From positions 1 through 37,171 of IMG/VR virus record IMGVR_UViG_3300025096_000058: a DNA stretch of 37,171 nucleotides; one strand, given 5' to 3'. This stretch comes from a virus. Made by a program: the position numbers and the translations under genes. Below the pieces are notes generated by a model, which worked only from the letters and a program-made list of their open reading frames with translations, searched no databases and was not told the DNA's origin. Below, one piece after another: positions 12,523 through 21,374 of the stretch (the stretch's first letter is position 1; the number at the start of each line of letters is the position of its first letter).

Positions 12523-14259
12523 ATGAATGCAAGTGAATTACAAGATAGGATAACGCAGTTACATTACGATAACCAAGATGCCTATGCAACAAGAGGTCGT
12601 ATTCGTTCCATAATGAATGGTGGACCAAATGGAATACTTGCTTTACTCGGAGACCAGATAAAAGGATTTCAGGATTGGCAAGTTCCAATGCCTAACCTTA
12701 TGTCATCAGGATTAGAACACCTGGCACAGAAAATAGGTCGTATTCCTAACCTCAAGATAGATGTTCCTAATGATAAAGATTCAGAAAGAGCCAGGAGACA
12801 AGCTGAAAAAATAGGGAGAATAATAACCGCTTATGATGAAGTACAAGGACTTGAAAAACAAATGCCACAAGTTGGTAGATGGTTACCTGGTTATGGATTT
12901 GCTGTATGGGTCATACGTGAAAGAAAAGATGCTAATGGGAACCCCTACCCAATAGCTGAACTACGAGACCCATACAACTGTTTCCCTGGATATTTTGGTG
13001 CAGACCAACAACCAAAAGATTTATCTATAGTTCGTAGAGTTCCTAAACATGCACTAGCTCAAGTTTATCCAGATTATAAAGAACAGATTTATGCAAAGGA
13101 TATGGGTACTGGATTATCTATTGGTAGTGGTTCAGCTTCACCTTATACAGATTCTTATTCAGGTTCATGGGCTAATTCAAATGGTCAAGGGGATTTAATA
13201 TCAGAATATTACTGTGAAGAAGGAACTTATATATTCCATATGTCATCAGGTACAGTATTTGATTTTATTCCTAATCCGCTGAAGAGTGGTCCTGCTTTCG
13301 TTGTAGCAAAGAAGTTTTCTTTTGACCAGCTACAAGGACAGTATGACCAAATAATCGGATTAATGGCAGCTATGGCAAAGATTAATGTTATGAGCATTAT
13401 TGCTATGGAAGATGCAGTATTCACTGAAACAAACATAACTGGTGAATTAGAATCAGGTCAATACAAAAAAGGAAGATTTGCAGTTAACTACCTTGCTCCA
13501 GGAAGCACAGTATCAAAACCTGCATCAAACATTCCTTATCAATTATTTCAATCTATAGACAGAGTAGAGAGACAACTTAGAGTTGGAGCAGCTTATCCTG
13601 CTACAGATGATTCACAATCTCCTGTATCTTTTGCTACTGGTAGAGGTTTAGAAGAACTAGGTGCATCTATGTCATTGATGATTAGAGAATATCATACAAT
13701 TATGGCTGATGCTATAGAACAGACAGATGCTAAAAGACTTGAGTGGGATGAGATGATGTACCCAGGTAAGAAAAAACATTTATCTGGATATAGAGATAAT
13801 AAATTCTTTTCAGAAACTTATGAACCTCTTAAAGATATTTCAAGTAATTATAAGACTAGAAGAGTCTATGGTGCTATGGCTGGTTATGATGAGCCACAGA
13901 AGATAGTTACAGGTTTACAGTTGAAAGCTGCTGGTATTATTGATACCCAAACTCTACAAGAGAACCTTGATGGTTTAGATAACATTGTTAGAGTTAATGA
14001 ACGAATAACAAAAGAAAAAGCAGATACAGTTTTATTTGATACTTTGATGGCACAAGCTAATCAGGGAGACCAGAAGGCTGTAATGGCATTAGTACAAATA
14101 AGAAAGAATCCTGCTGATATGCAGAACGTTTTAGATAAATTTTTTACAGCAGAGGAACCAGAAATACCTGAAGAAGAAGCAGCATTAATTGAGGGTATGG
14201 GTCCTGCCACCACAGGACCTACACCTTCTATTCAACAAGCGTTAGGTATGGTGCAATAA
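12523..14259 (+). CDS. Portal protein
   Basis: A 578-residue protein directly after TerL. It has an N-terminal helical region, the GYGFAVWVIRE strand, the ELRDPYNCFPG segment common to portals, a central helical stem-like region (QLQGQYDQIIGLMAAMAKI), and an acidic C-terminus (EEPEIPEEEAALIEG). Portals form the dodecameric ring at one capsid vertex through which DNA passes. Position and size fit well. The stop overlaps the next ATG (TAATG). Confidence 0.85.
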   Translation: MNASELQDRITQLHYDNQDAYATRGRIRSIMNGGPNGILALLGDQIKGFQDWQVPMPNLMSSGLEHLAQKIGRIPNLKIDVPNDKDSERARRQAEKIGRIITAYDEVQGLEKQMPQVGRWLPGYGFAVWVIRERKDANGNPYPIAELRDPYNCFPGYFGADQQPKDLSIVRRVPKHALAQVYPDYKEQIYAKDMGTGLSIGSGSASPYTDSYSGSWANSNGQGDLISEYYCEEGTYIFHMSSGTVFDFIPNPLKSGPAFVVAKKFSFDQLQGQYDQIIGLMAAMAKINVMSIIAMEDAVFTETNITGELESGQYKKGRFAVNYLAPGSTVSKPASNIPYQLFQSIDRVERQLRVGAAYPATDDSQSPVSFATGRGLEELGASMSLMIREYHTIMADAIEQTDAKRLEWDEMMYPGKKKHLSGYRDNKFFSETYEPLKDISSNYKTRRVYGAMAGYDEPQKIVTGLQLKAAGIIDTQTLQENLDGLDNIVRVNERITKEKADTVLFDTLMAQANQGDQKAVMALVQIRKNPADMQNVLDKFFTAEEPEIPEEEAALIEGMGPATTGPTPSIQQALGMVQ

Positions 14260-14480
14260 TGCCTAATAATATAAATGAAAAATTTGCAGATATTGTTAAT
14301 AACTCATTATGGGATGTAGATGAAAATGGTGATGATATATTGCTTGAAGCTAATTTATTTGAACCTAAGATATTTACAGACCAATTACCACCAATGGTAT
14401 TCCCATTTGGTTATATGATTATTAGTTCAACATTTGCTTATTACGAAGATGAGGATGAAGATGGCAACGAGAATAACTAA
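14259..14480 (+). CDS. Small acidic hypothetical protein, 73 residues
   Basis: Coupled to the portal gene by TAATG. The sequence has LWDVDENGDDILLEANLFEP, a Pro/Phe-rich hydrophobic part (LPPMVFPFGYMIISS) and a very acidic end (YYEDEDEDGNENN). No family recognised. Its 3' end overlaps the next gene by 20 bases in another frame, and the GAGGATGAAG repeats coding for the acidic tail also serve as that gene's ribosome site. Confidence 0.6.
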   Translation: MPNNINEKFADIVNNSLWDVDENGDDILLEANLFEPKIFTDQLPPMVFPFGYMIISSTFAYYEDEDEDGNENN

Positions 14481-14817
14481 AAGAAATGCAGCTGTTAAGC
14501 CGCCAACAAATAACTATATAGACCAATCAAGATTTGCCTATGGCGAACAACAGGAATTAAAAAATTTAAACAATGAAGTTAAAGATTTAGAACTGACTGG
14601 AGGACCAACGCCAGGAGCAGCAGCTCCACCTCCAGGACAACAAGGAGTAGATGTATTTAGAGGTACAGACCAACCACTTAGACCAGTAGAAGATGGATTA
14701 GCATTTGGTCCAGGAGTTGGACCGCAAGAATCTGCTATGGAATCAACAGAGCAGTTGATTAAACAGTTTTATGATTTAACTGGGGACCCATTACTAGCGA
14801 ATATATTAAAAGGTTAG
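14461..14817 (+). CDS. Hypothetical virion-region protein, 118 residues
   Basis: The start at 14461 (MATRITKRN) is preferred over 14434 because of the GAGGATGAAG just upstream. A basic N-terminus is followed by a charged helix, a Pro/Gly/Ala-rich linker (PTPGAAAPPPGQQG) and a helical end (ESTEQLIKQFYDLTGDPLLANIL). The layout, a disordered linker with a terminal helix, suggests a structural accessory or chaperone. One base separates it from the giant gene. Confidence 0.55.
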   Translation: MATRITKRNAAVKPPTNNYIDQSRFAYGEQQELKNLNNEVKDLELTGGPTPGAAAPPPGQQGVDVFRGTDQPLRPVEDGLAFGPGVGPQESAMESTEQLIKQFYDLTGDPLLANILKG

Positions 14818-14818
14818 T

Positions 14819-17800
14819 ATGTCATACAGTACCTTTGATGCTGCTGATTTTGTAGATGACTCTGCTACACAAAGAGCTATAGCTAAATCTAAAGCTCCTT
14901 CACAAGTTACACAAGATATGGCTAATAGAGCTTCAGCTATTGTTAAAAAATATCCAACAATAAGTAAAGGTTCTTTAGTTGGTGCAGTTAAATTAGGTAT
15001 CAGTGATGAGGACCCAAGACTTAGACAGATAGTATTACAAGAATCTATAGCAAAAGAGAGAGAAGGATATGGTGCTTTAAAATCTGCTATCGGTGATAAA
15101 GCTAAAAGTATGAGTAGAGGATTATTCTTAGGATTCCAAAACTTATGGGAAGCTGGAGCTGCAAGAGGTGTACGTTATTTAGAAGGCAGACAACAAGGCA
15201 TGTCTCATAAAGAAGCTAAAGGTAAATCTAAATCTTCTTTATTAGATATGAAAGCACAAGCAGAAGCTGAAGGAAGAGAAGTTGATTTAGGAACTGGATG
15301 GTTCTTAGGTAGTACTGACCCAACACAAACAGATGAATATAAAAACTTAGTTCAATCTGGAGTGGACCCAGTAGAAGCAAGAGAGTTTGTTTTAGATAAT
15401 GTTTTAGGTGTACAGATTTATGAAGAACAAAGAAAGAAAGCAGAGACAGCAATACAGTTTACTGGTGAAAGAGCAGAGAGATTTGAAGAAGCTGGGTTAA
15501 ACCCAACAGTTACTATTGGTCGTTGGTTATTTAAACCACTTGATGACATTATAGAACCAGGAACAACAGCATATAAAAATATAACTGGAACATTAGATAT
15601 ACTTGCACAAGTATTCTTAGACCCTGTTGGTATGGCAGCTTTAGGAGTAGGTAAAGCAAGAGCTGGTGCAAAAACATTTACTGAATTAGAAAATTTAAGT
15701 ACAATGGGTAAATTATTTGAGAACACTGGATTACTCCAGGGAGCAAGAAAATCTATCTTTGGTCCAACAACTAAAGAGTTTTTATCTGGTAAAGCTGGTT
15801 TAAAGTTTAAAAAGTTTCTATGGGAGACTGATACAACAGATATAATTGCAGCATCTAAAAATAATATTGATGACTTAGATTTTTATGTAAGACTAGATGA
15901 TTTTAAAGCTGCACATAAAGGTAAATCTTTTGATGCTATAGATAAGAAACTTACTGATGAATTAATTACTGACCACTTTCTAGTTCAAGCTACTAAAAAT
16001 AATTTACCTACAGTAAATAGAAAAGGTAACAGATTGACTGGTATGTTAGAGAAATCTTATGGGACAAGAATTGTTACTAAAAATAAAAATGATAGCTTAG
16101 TTCAGTTAAATAGATACATTAGATTAGCTACAAGTTCTTTAGATGATACAAAGAAACTTACTGAAAGAAATAAATTTATGAAAGAAGCTATGAAAGCATT
16201 AAATTCTAAAGATGCACCTTCTGATGTAGCAAGATTGATTGGGAAACATTTAGGAGGAAAAAATGGATTTAGAAAACAAGTTATCAAAAAATTAGGAGGA
16301 GAAGATAATTTAACTAAGTGGCAAAAATCATTAGTAGATGAAGGTTTAAAAGTTCAGGCTGGATTTATTAGTGGTGCAAAAAAAATTAGATTAGATGTTA
16401 GAAGTTATGCAATAGAAACTGGTGGTACAGATATACCTATTACTGGTGTATTAAATAAATTACAAAAAGGTAAGTTAGATGGGGTAGAGAATCTTATGGA
16501 CCCATTAGTTGTAACACAGTTAGCGGATGAAATATTTTTACCTAATCCAACTAAGTTATTACGTGCAGCAAAAGCATTAGATGATGACTTAGGAAGAATA
16601 GGAACAAAGCTATTAGCTTCTGATAATGTTGATTCAGTAAGAAGATTTATGGATTGGTATTATGGTTCTTTATTTAAACCATTAGTTTTGTTAAGACCAG
16701 CATGGACAGTAAGGGTTATAGCTGAAGAACAATTAAGAATGGTTACTTCAGGTGTAACTAATGTTATATCTCATCCAGGAGAACTTATAGCAAGAATGAT
16801 TGGTAAACCAAAAGAATCAAGTAAAAATCTTATAGGTTCTTTTGAAGATAACGCACAGTTTATTGATGGTACTTTAAATGGAATGAATCCTGGTGCAATA
16901 AGAAGAGGTACATCAACAGGAGAATGGACAACAATTTCTAAACATGAGAATAGTAAAGCATGGGGTGAAAATGCTTTTAGAAACTTTATGCAACATAAGT
17001 TTGACCCTTTGTCCAGGAGACTTGCACAGATACAGTTAGAACCTTCTGCAGCTAAAAGAACTAGAGAATTAAATAAATTAATTAAAGAAGTACAGACAAC
17101 TGGTAATTCTTTAAATAAACATATTAGAGATATAACAGGAGCAAAAGGTCATGCTTTTAATGGAGCTGGTTTAAGTAGCAAACCTGGTGCAGCAAAAGCA
17201 GAAGAGTTTGTATATTATGTCAATGCAGCAGTAGCACAAGTTACTGGAGGTATTGTAGAGACAGGTGCAGCTAAGGGTAGTCAATATGGAAAAATGAGAA
17301 AAGCTAAAAACTGGATAGATGAAAATGGTAAAGAAGATTTATTAAAAGCACTAGGTGATGAAACTATGTCTGCAGATGAACTTGTAGGTTTAGAAAAAAT
17401 AGACATGAAAAAGTATTGGGGTGGAGACTTATCTCCGCAAGAATACGATTCTATATCTACACAGTTAATGAAGAACCAGGAAAACCTTAAAAAAAGTTTT
17501 ATTAAAAAATATAAAAAGTTATTACCAGAAAATGTACGTGGTGAATTAAAGACTGGTGCAGCTAAAAGAACAGGATGGTTAGATGACTTTACTGATGATA
17601 TGTTTAAGTTACTTATGACTGTCCCTACTAAAAATTTATCAAGAGCACCAACTTTTAAATATCATTACTGGGATAAAGTAGGAGACTTTGCACAACATGC
17701 TAACAAAACAACACTAAATAAAATGATTAAACAAGCTAAAGAAGCTGGTTTAGAGACAGGTACAAGGCATGAAAAAAAGATATTAAAAAAATTAGAAAGC

Positions 17801-19513
17801 TATAAAGGTGTAGATGGTGGTATTAATAAAGTAGAGATAGTAGATAAGATGGCTTCATCACATGCTTTAACTGAAACTAAAAAATTATTATATGATGTAA
17901 CAACAAGAAGTAGGATAGGAAATGCTACAAGAGGAATATTCCCATTCGGAGAAGCATACGTAGAAATCTTTTCTACCTGGGCAAGATTAATAAGAACAGA
18001 ACAATTAAGACCACTTAGAAGAGCACAACAAGTAGTACAAGCTGCAAGAAAACCTAATCCTGTGTTTGATGAAGAAGGACAACAAGGATTCTTTTATAAA
18101 GACCCAAACACTGGAGAAGAATTATTTGGTTATCCAGGAGAAGGGTTAGCAAACAAATGGATGTTTAAAGATTTAAACGAAGGTGGGGTAGGTGTTAATT
18201 TACCAGTCTTTGCTAGTTCTTTAAACATAGCAGGTAATCTAATACCTGGTTTCGGTCCAACTGTTACTGTTCCAATGGCATTAATAAATCAAAAGTTTAA
18301 TTTACTAAGACCTGGTAAATGGGAAGAGACATTATTATTTGGAGACTTTGCACCACCAAGAACAGGTAGTGCAACAGAAATATTAGGTTCACTTGCACCA
18401 ACTCCATCTTGGGCAAAGAAACTAGGTACCGCATTTGGTATAGGAGGAGATGAATCAAAACGTTTATTCTCTAACACAATGATTGATGTCTATAAAGCTA
18501 TGTTGTATGCAGGTATTGCAGATGATAGTACACCAGAGGGAGCAAGTGCTGCAATGGAGTTAGCTGGAGATTATGCCAGAAATATATTCCTTATAAGAGC
18601 TGCATCACAATTTATAGGACCATCTGGTGCAGTAAGTCCTAAGTATGAAATATCAGATAAGACAGGGAATGTATTTTTATTTGAAACATTAGCTGAAGAA
18701 TACAGATTAATAAAAAATTCTTCTCCTAATGATTATGAAGCAATGAAAACATTTACAGATAGATTTGGATTCAATCCAATAGCTCTGACTACAAGTAGAA
18801 CAGATACTATAAAGAAGAGACCTGTTACTGAAGATGGAGCTAGATGGGCTAGGAATAATAAAGAACTTGTAGATAAGTATGATTTAACATACGCATATTT
18901 AATTGATGATACTGATTCAGAATTTAGATATGAATTATATTGGCAACAGCTTATAGATAAAGATAGAGTTCCTAGAACTCCTGAACAATGGCAACAAGCT
19001 AAAAATATTCTTCTAGGCAATATGGAGTATGAAGAGTTTATTCGTAAGAATGGTTTATTAACAAGAGGAGATAGAGTATCTAATCAAGCTAAGTTAAATA
19101 AGAAAGCAGAGTTAGTAGGTAAATATCCTGGATATGGAAGAAGTATAGATTACTCAATGCAGAAACCAGAGATGGATGATTTAATAGATGAACTCTATAC
19201 CTGGTTTGACCCAGTTACATATCAATTAGAAAGAGATTTAGTTACTAACCCAGCTGCACAAGCATTAGTAGAATATGCTAAGACTAGAGATAGTATAATA
19301 GCTACTACTAAACGATTAGACCCAACCTATACTGATACTTCCTTTAGAAGAGCTAGTAAATTAGCTCCATTTAGAAACTTGTTAAGAGATAAATTAAAAG
19401 CTATATTGGTAAGATATCCAGAGTTTGCTCCTATGGCTAGAGAAATATTTGAAAGAGAGCTACGAGAAGCGGATGAAGATATAGAATTAGTACAGGGATT
19501 ATATGACAGTTGA
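14819..19513 (+). CDS. Giant probable internal virion/ejection protein, 1564 residues
   Basis: The largest gene in the window. It is Lys- and Ala-rich and mainly helical, with an N-terminal region holding GLFLGFQNLWEAGAARGVRYLEG (about 100-122), a hydrophobic LVLLRPAWTVRVIAEEQLRM (about 620-640), and a late segment GIFPFGEAYVEIFSTWARLIRTE with nearby NLIPGFGPTVTVPMALI (about 1040-1160). I find no polymerase, protease or methylase motif. Its place in a block of long coupled genes next to a transglycosylase suggests a protein packaged inside the capsid and ejected with DNA. A tape-measure role is less likely because no tail-tube genes are seen. It overlaps the next gene by 11 bases. Confidence 0.6.
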   Translation: MSYSTFDAADFVDDSATQRAIAKSKAPSQVTQDMANRASAIVKKYPTISKGSLVGAVKLGISDEDPRLRQIVLQESIAKEREGYGALKSAIGDKAKSMSRGLFLGFQNLWEAGAARGVRYLEGRQQGMSHKEAKGKSKSSLLDMKAQAEAEGREVDLGTGWFLGSTDPTQTDEYKNLVQSGVDPVEAREFVLDNVLGVQIYEEQRKKAETAIQFTGERAERFEEAGLNPTVTIGRWLFKPLDDIIEPGTTAYKNITGTLDILAQVFLDPVGMAALGVGKARAGAKTFTELENLSTMGKLFENTGLLQGARKSIFGPTTKEFLSGKAGLKFKKFLWETDTTDIIAASKNNIDDLDFYVRLDDFKAAHKGKSFDAIDKKLTDELITDHFLVQATKNNLPTVNRKGNRLTGMLEKSYGTRIVTKNKNDSLVQLNRYIRLATSSLDDTKKLTERNKFMKEAMKALNSKDAPSDVARLIGKHLGGKNGFRKQVIKKLGGEDNLTKWQKSLVDEGLKVQAGFISGAKKIRLDVRSYAIETGGTDIPITGVLNKLQKGKLDGVENLMDPLVVTQLADEIFLPNPTKLLRAAKALDDDLGRIGTKLLASDNVDSVRRFMDWYYGSLFKPLVLLRPAWTVRVIAEEQLRMVTSGVTNVISHPGELIARMIGKPKESSKNLIGSFEDNAQFIDGTLNGMNPGAIRRGTSTGEWTTISKHENSKAWGENAFRNFMQHKFDPLSRRLAQIQLEPSAAKRTRELNKLIKEVQTTGNSLNKHIRDITGAKGHAFNGAGLSSKPGAAKAEEFVYYVNAAVAQVTGGIVETGAAKGSQYGKMRKAKNWIDENGKEDLLKALGDETMSADELVGLEKIDMKKYWGGDLSPQEYDSISTQLMKNQENLKKSFIKKYKKLLPENVRGELKTGAAKRTGWLDDFTDDMFKLLMTVPTKNLSRAPTFKYHYWDKVGDFAQHANKTTLNKMIKQAKEAGLETGTRHEKKILKKLESYKGVDGGINKVEIVDKMASSHALTETKKLLYDVTTRSRIGNATRGIFPFGEAYVEIFSTWARLIRTEQLRPLRRAQQVVQAARKPNPVFDEEGQQGFFYKDPNTGEELFGYPGEGLANKWMFKDLNEGGVGVNLPVFASSLNIAGNLIPGFGPTVTVPMALINQKFNLLRPGKWEETLLFGDFAPPRTGSATEILGSLAPTPSWAKKLGTAFGIGGDESKRLFSNTMIDVYKAMLYAGIADDSTPEGASAAMELAGDYARNIFLIRAASQFIGPSGAVSPKYEISDKTGNVFLFETLAEEYRLIKNSSPNDYEAMKTFTDRFGFNPIALTTSRTDTIKKRPVTEDGARWARNNKELVDKYDLTYAYLIDDTDSEFRYELYWQQLIDKDRVPRTPEQWQQAKNILLGNMEYEEFIRKNGLLTRGDRVSNQAKLNKKAELVGKYPGYGRSIDYSMQKPEMDDLIDELYTWFDPVTYQLERDLVTNPAAQALVEYAKTRDSIIATTKRLDPTYTDTSFRRASKLAPFRNLLRDKLKAILVRYPEFAPMAREIFERELREADEDIELVQGLYDS

Positions 19514-20525
19514 TGAATTTTTACAGAGAATAGAAAGTATTATCTTATCTATTAATGAGGACCCAATGTTGGGTACCAATAAATTAGGCATAACAACAGA
19601 ACAACGTATTGATATATTATCTGCTGTAAATATAGATGATGCTTCAAAGTATTTAGTATCTTATGGTATTCCAGAATACGTAATAGATTTTGCAATATCA
19701 GGTGAAGATATATCAGCATTAACAGGTGATGATGTAGCAATAGCTGCAGCTACTCAACAATGGGGTATGTTCGGACAACAGAATATGAACATTGGTGTAC
19801 CAGGTGATTACACACCACCAAGAGAAGGTGCAACAGATTTTTATACAGAATCTGATTTAGTTAATTTATTTGGTGGATTAGCTCCAGAAGAGATAGCTTC
19901 AATACAGGCAGATTTAATTAATGGTGGATTACTTACTGTAGGTGATGGGTTTATTCCTGGAGAATGGGATGCAGTAACTCAAGGTAAGTTCACTCCAGTA
20001 TTAGCAAGAGCTAATAGAGGTGGAGTAACAGAGTTAGAAAAGCAAAATGGTTCTGCATGGAGAACAGCTTTAAAAGAATATGTTGCTAATCCAGTACCAG
20101 ATATACCAGAAGAAGATGTTTACCTTCCACAAGACCCAGCAACTATTGCACAAAAGGTTAAATACTTATATGCTTCAGAATTAAATAGAGACCCTACAGC
20201 TGCAGAGCTTAAGATGTTATCTAATACAATGTATAAAGAAGCAGAAGCAAGACATTCACAAGATGCTCAATTAGCTGAAGCTGCACAGCAAGACCCAACA
20301 ATGACAGGGGAAGATATTATGGGTGGTGATTATGGTAACTATGCAGTGGATAATGTACAACAAACTATAGAAGAAGAAGGATTTACACAAATAGATGCAG
20401 AGAGTAGAATGAGAGAGAAGTTTGATGCTATCACAACAAGAGAACAAGATAGGTTAGGAGAAAACTACAGTGCAAGGAATACTAGGTCTGTTATTCTCAA
20501 TAGTATCGCTAATAGACCCACATAG
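19503..20525 (+). CDS. Hypothetical internal virion-block protein, 340 residues
   Basis: No family recognised. The N-terminal part is acidic and helical. The middle (YTESDLVNLFGGLAPEEI ... GGLLTVGDGFIPGEW ... TQGKFTPVLARANRG) resembles a short helical domain of peptidoglycan-binding type, but the match is weak. A further helical segment has LYASELNRDPTAAELKML, an arrangement seen in several phage structural proteins. It overlaps the giant gene by 11 bases and is followed after 4 bases by the transglycosylase, so the three are probably made together. Confidence 0.5.
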   Translation: MTVDEFLQRIESIILSINEDPMLGTNKLGITTEQRIDILSAVNIDDASKYLVSYGIPEYVIDFAISGEDISALTGDDVAIAAATQQWGMFGQQNMNIGVPGDYTPPREGATDFYTESDLVNLFGGLAPEEIASIQADLINGGLLTVGDGFIPGEWDAVTQGKFTPVLARANRGGVTELEKQNGSAWRTALKEYVANPVPDIPEEDVYLPQDPATIAQKVKYLYASELNRDPTAAELKMLSNTMYKEAEARHSQDAQLAEAAQQDPTMTGEDIMGGDYGNYAVDNVQQTIEEEGFTQIDAESRMREKFDAITTREQDRLGENYSARNTRSVILNSIANRPT

Positions 20526-20529
20526 TTAT

Positions 20530-21270
20530 ATGAGTCAGCAAGAATTAATTTCGTTTATGGAAGCTATAAAACAGCAAGAGAATGCTGGTGGCAACTATAC
20601 CCTTAAACATAAACCAACAACTATCTTAGATTTTTATGGTAATCCTTTAGAAGTCCAGGCATTAGGTGCTTATGGAATACTAGATGTTAATTGGGATAAA
20701 TGGGCAAAACAAGCTGGGTATAAAGGTGCTGACTGGAAGATACCAGAGATGCAAGACATTGTTGCTGCATACAAGATGACAGAATATTTTAATAAGTATG
20801 GAACCTGGGACTTGGTAGCAGTTGCCTGGTATGGTGGTCCTGGTAAAGCAAACAAAGCTGCTGCAGAAGGTATAGATTCTGTAGGGGACATAGGTAACAT
20901 AGAAGGATTTGGTCCAAATATAAGAGATTATGTTAATAGTGTTATGGAAACTTATGCAGAAAATTTAGAGAGAGAACCTGAAAATGAAGATGTATCTAGT
21001 TATCTACAACAACAAGAACAAGTAGTTGCATCTAAGCCAAGACTTGATGTTCAAGATGGTGGAATGGTTCCAACTGTGGACCCTATGCAGAAACAAGCAG
21101 CTTCTTTAATATCAGCTTTAGTTCCTAAAAGAAATATGCAATCAGATTTTGAATCACAAGTTCCATCACAAGCAGGTAGCTTTGAAGGAACACAGATTAA
21201 AACTGAAATTGTTAGAGATGAATCTGATGAGTTCACTATAGAAGATATCATGGGAGTAATAGAAGAATGA
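20530..21270 (+). CDS. Lytic transglycosylase (SLT-like), virion-associated
   Basis: A 246-residue protein from ATG 20530 (MSQQELISF), 4 bases after the upstream stop; the earlier in-frame ATG at 20470 lies within the previous gene and is rejected. The SLT signature is clear: AIKQQENAGGNY with catalytic E17, GAYGILDVNWDKWA (the GAYGIxQ-type motif), and VAVAWYGGPGKANKA (the AYNAGPG-type motif). It cleaves peptidoglycan glycan strands. Placed inside the ejection block, it probably opens the wall locally at infection. The C-terminal ~90 residues look disordered and acidic, perhaps for packaging into the virion. Confidence 0.85.
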   Translation: MSQQELISFMEAIKQQENAGGNYTLKHKPTTILDFYGNPLEVQALGAYGILDVNWDKWAKQAGYKGADWKIPEMQDIVAAYKMTEYFNKYGTWDLVAVAWYGGPGKANKAAAEGIDSVGDIGNIEGFGPNIRDYVNSVMETYAENLEREPENEDVSSYLQQQEQVVASKPRLDVQDGGMVPTVDPMQKQAASLISALVPKRNMQSDFESQVPSQAGSFEGTQIKTEIVRDESDEFTIEDIMGVIEE

Positions 21271-21374
21271 AAGACTTACGTGATATGAGTTATAAAGAAC
21301 AAATGGAATTTTGGATGCAGACACGTAAGTTAGGATTACCGAAATACAAAAGTAAAACTCTTAAGAAATCGTAA
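21267..21374 (+). CDS. 35-residue basic protein inside the ejection block
   Basis: Starts in an ATGA overlap with the transglycosylase and ends in a TAATG overlap with the next long gene, so it is coupled on both sides. It reads MKDLRDMSYKEQMEFWMQTR and ends in a Lys-rich tail (KYKSKTLKKS). No family recognised. The exact joints argue for a real gene. Confidence 0.6.
   Translation: MKDLRDMSYKEQMEFWMQTRKLGLPKYKSKTLKKS

Noticed and set aside
14819-19513. Virion RNA polymerase of N4 type
   Set aside because: The size is suggestive, but I could not find the polymerase motifs (for example the catalytic Asp regions or an R-x3-K-x6-YG helix).
20470-20529. Upstream extension of the transglycosylase with a hydrophobic, signal-like N-terminus
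   Set aside because: It lies inside the preceding gene in another frame, and ATG 20530, 4 bases after that gene's stop, fits the pattern of coupled late genes. A signal peptide is therefore probably an accident.
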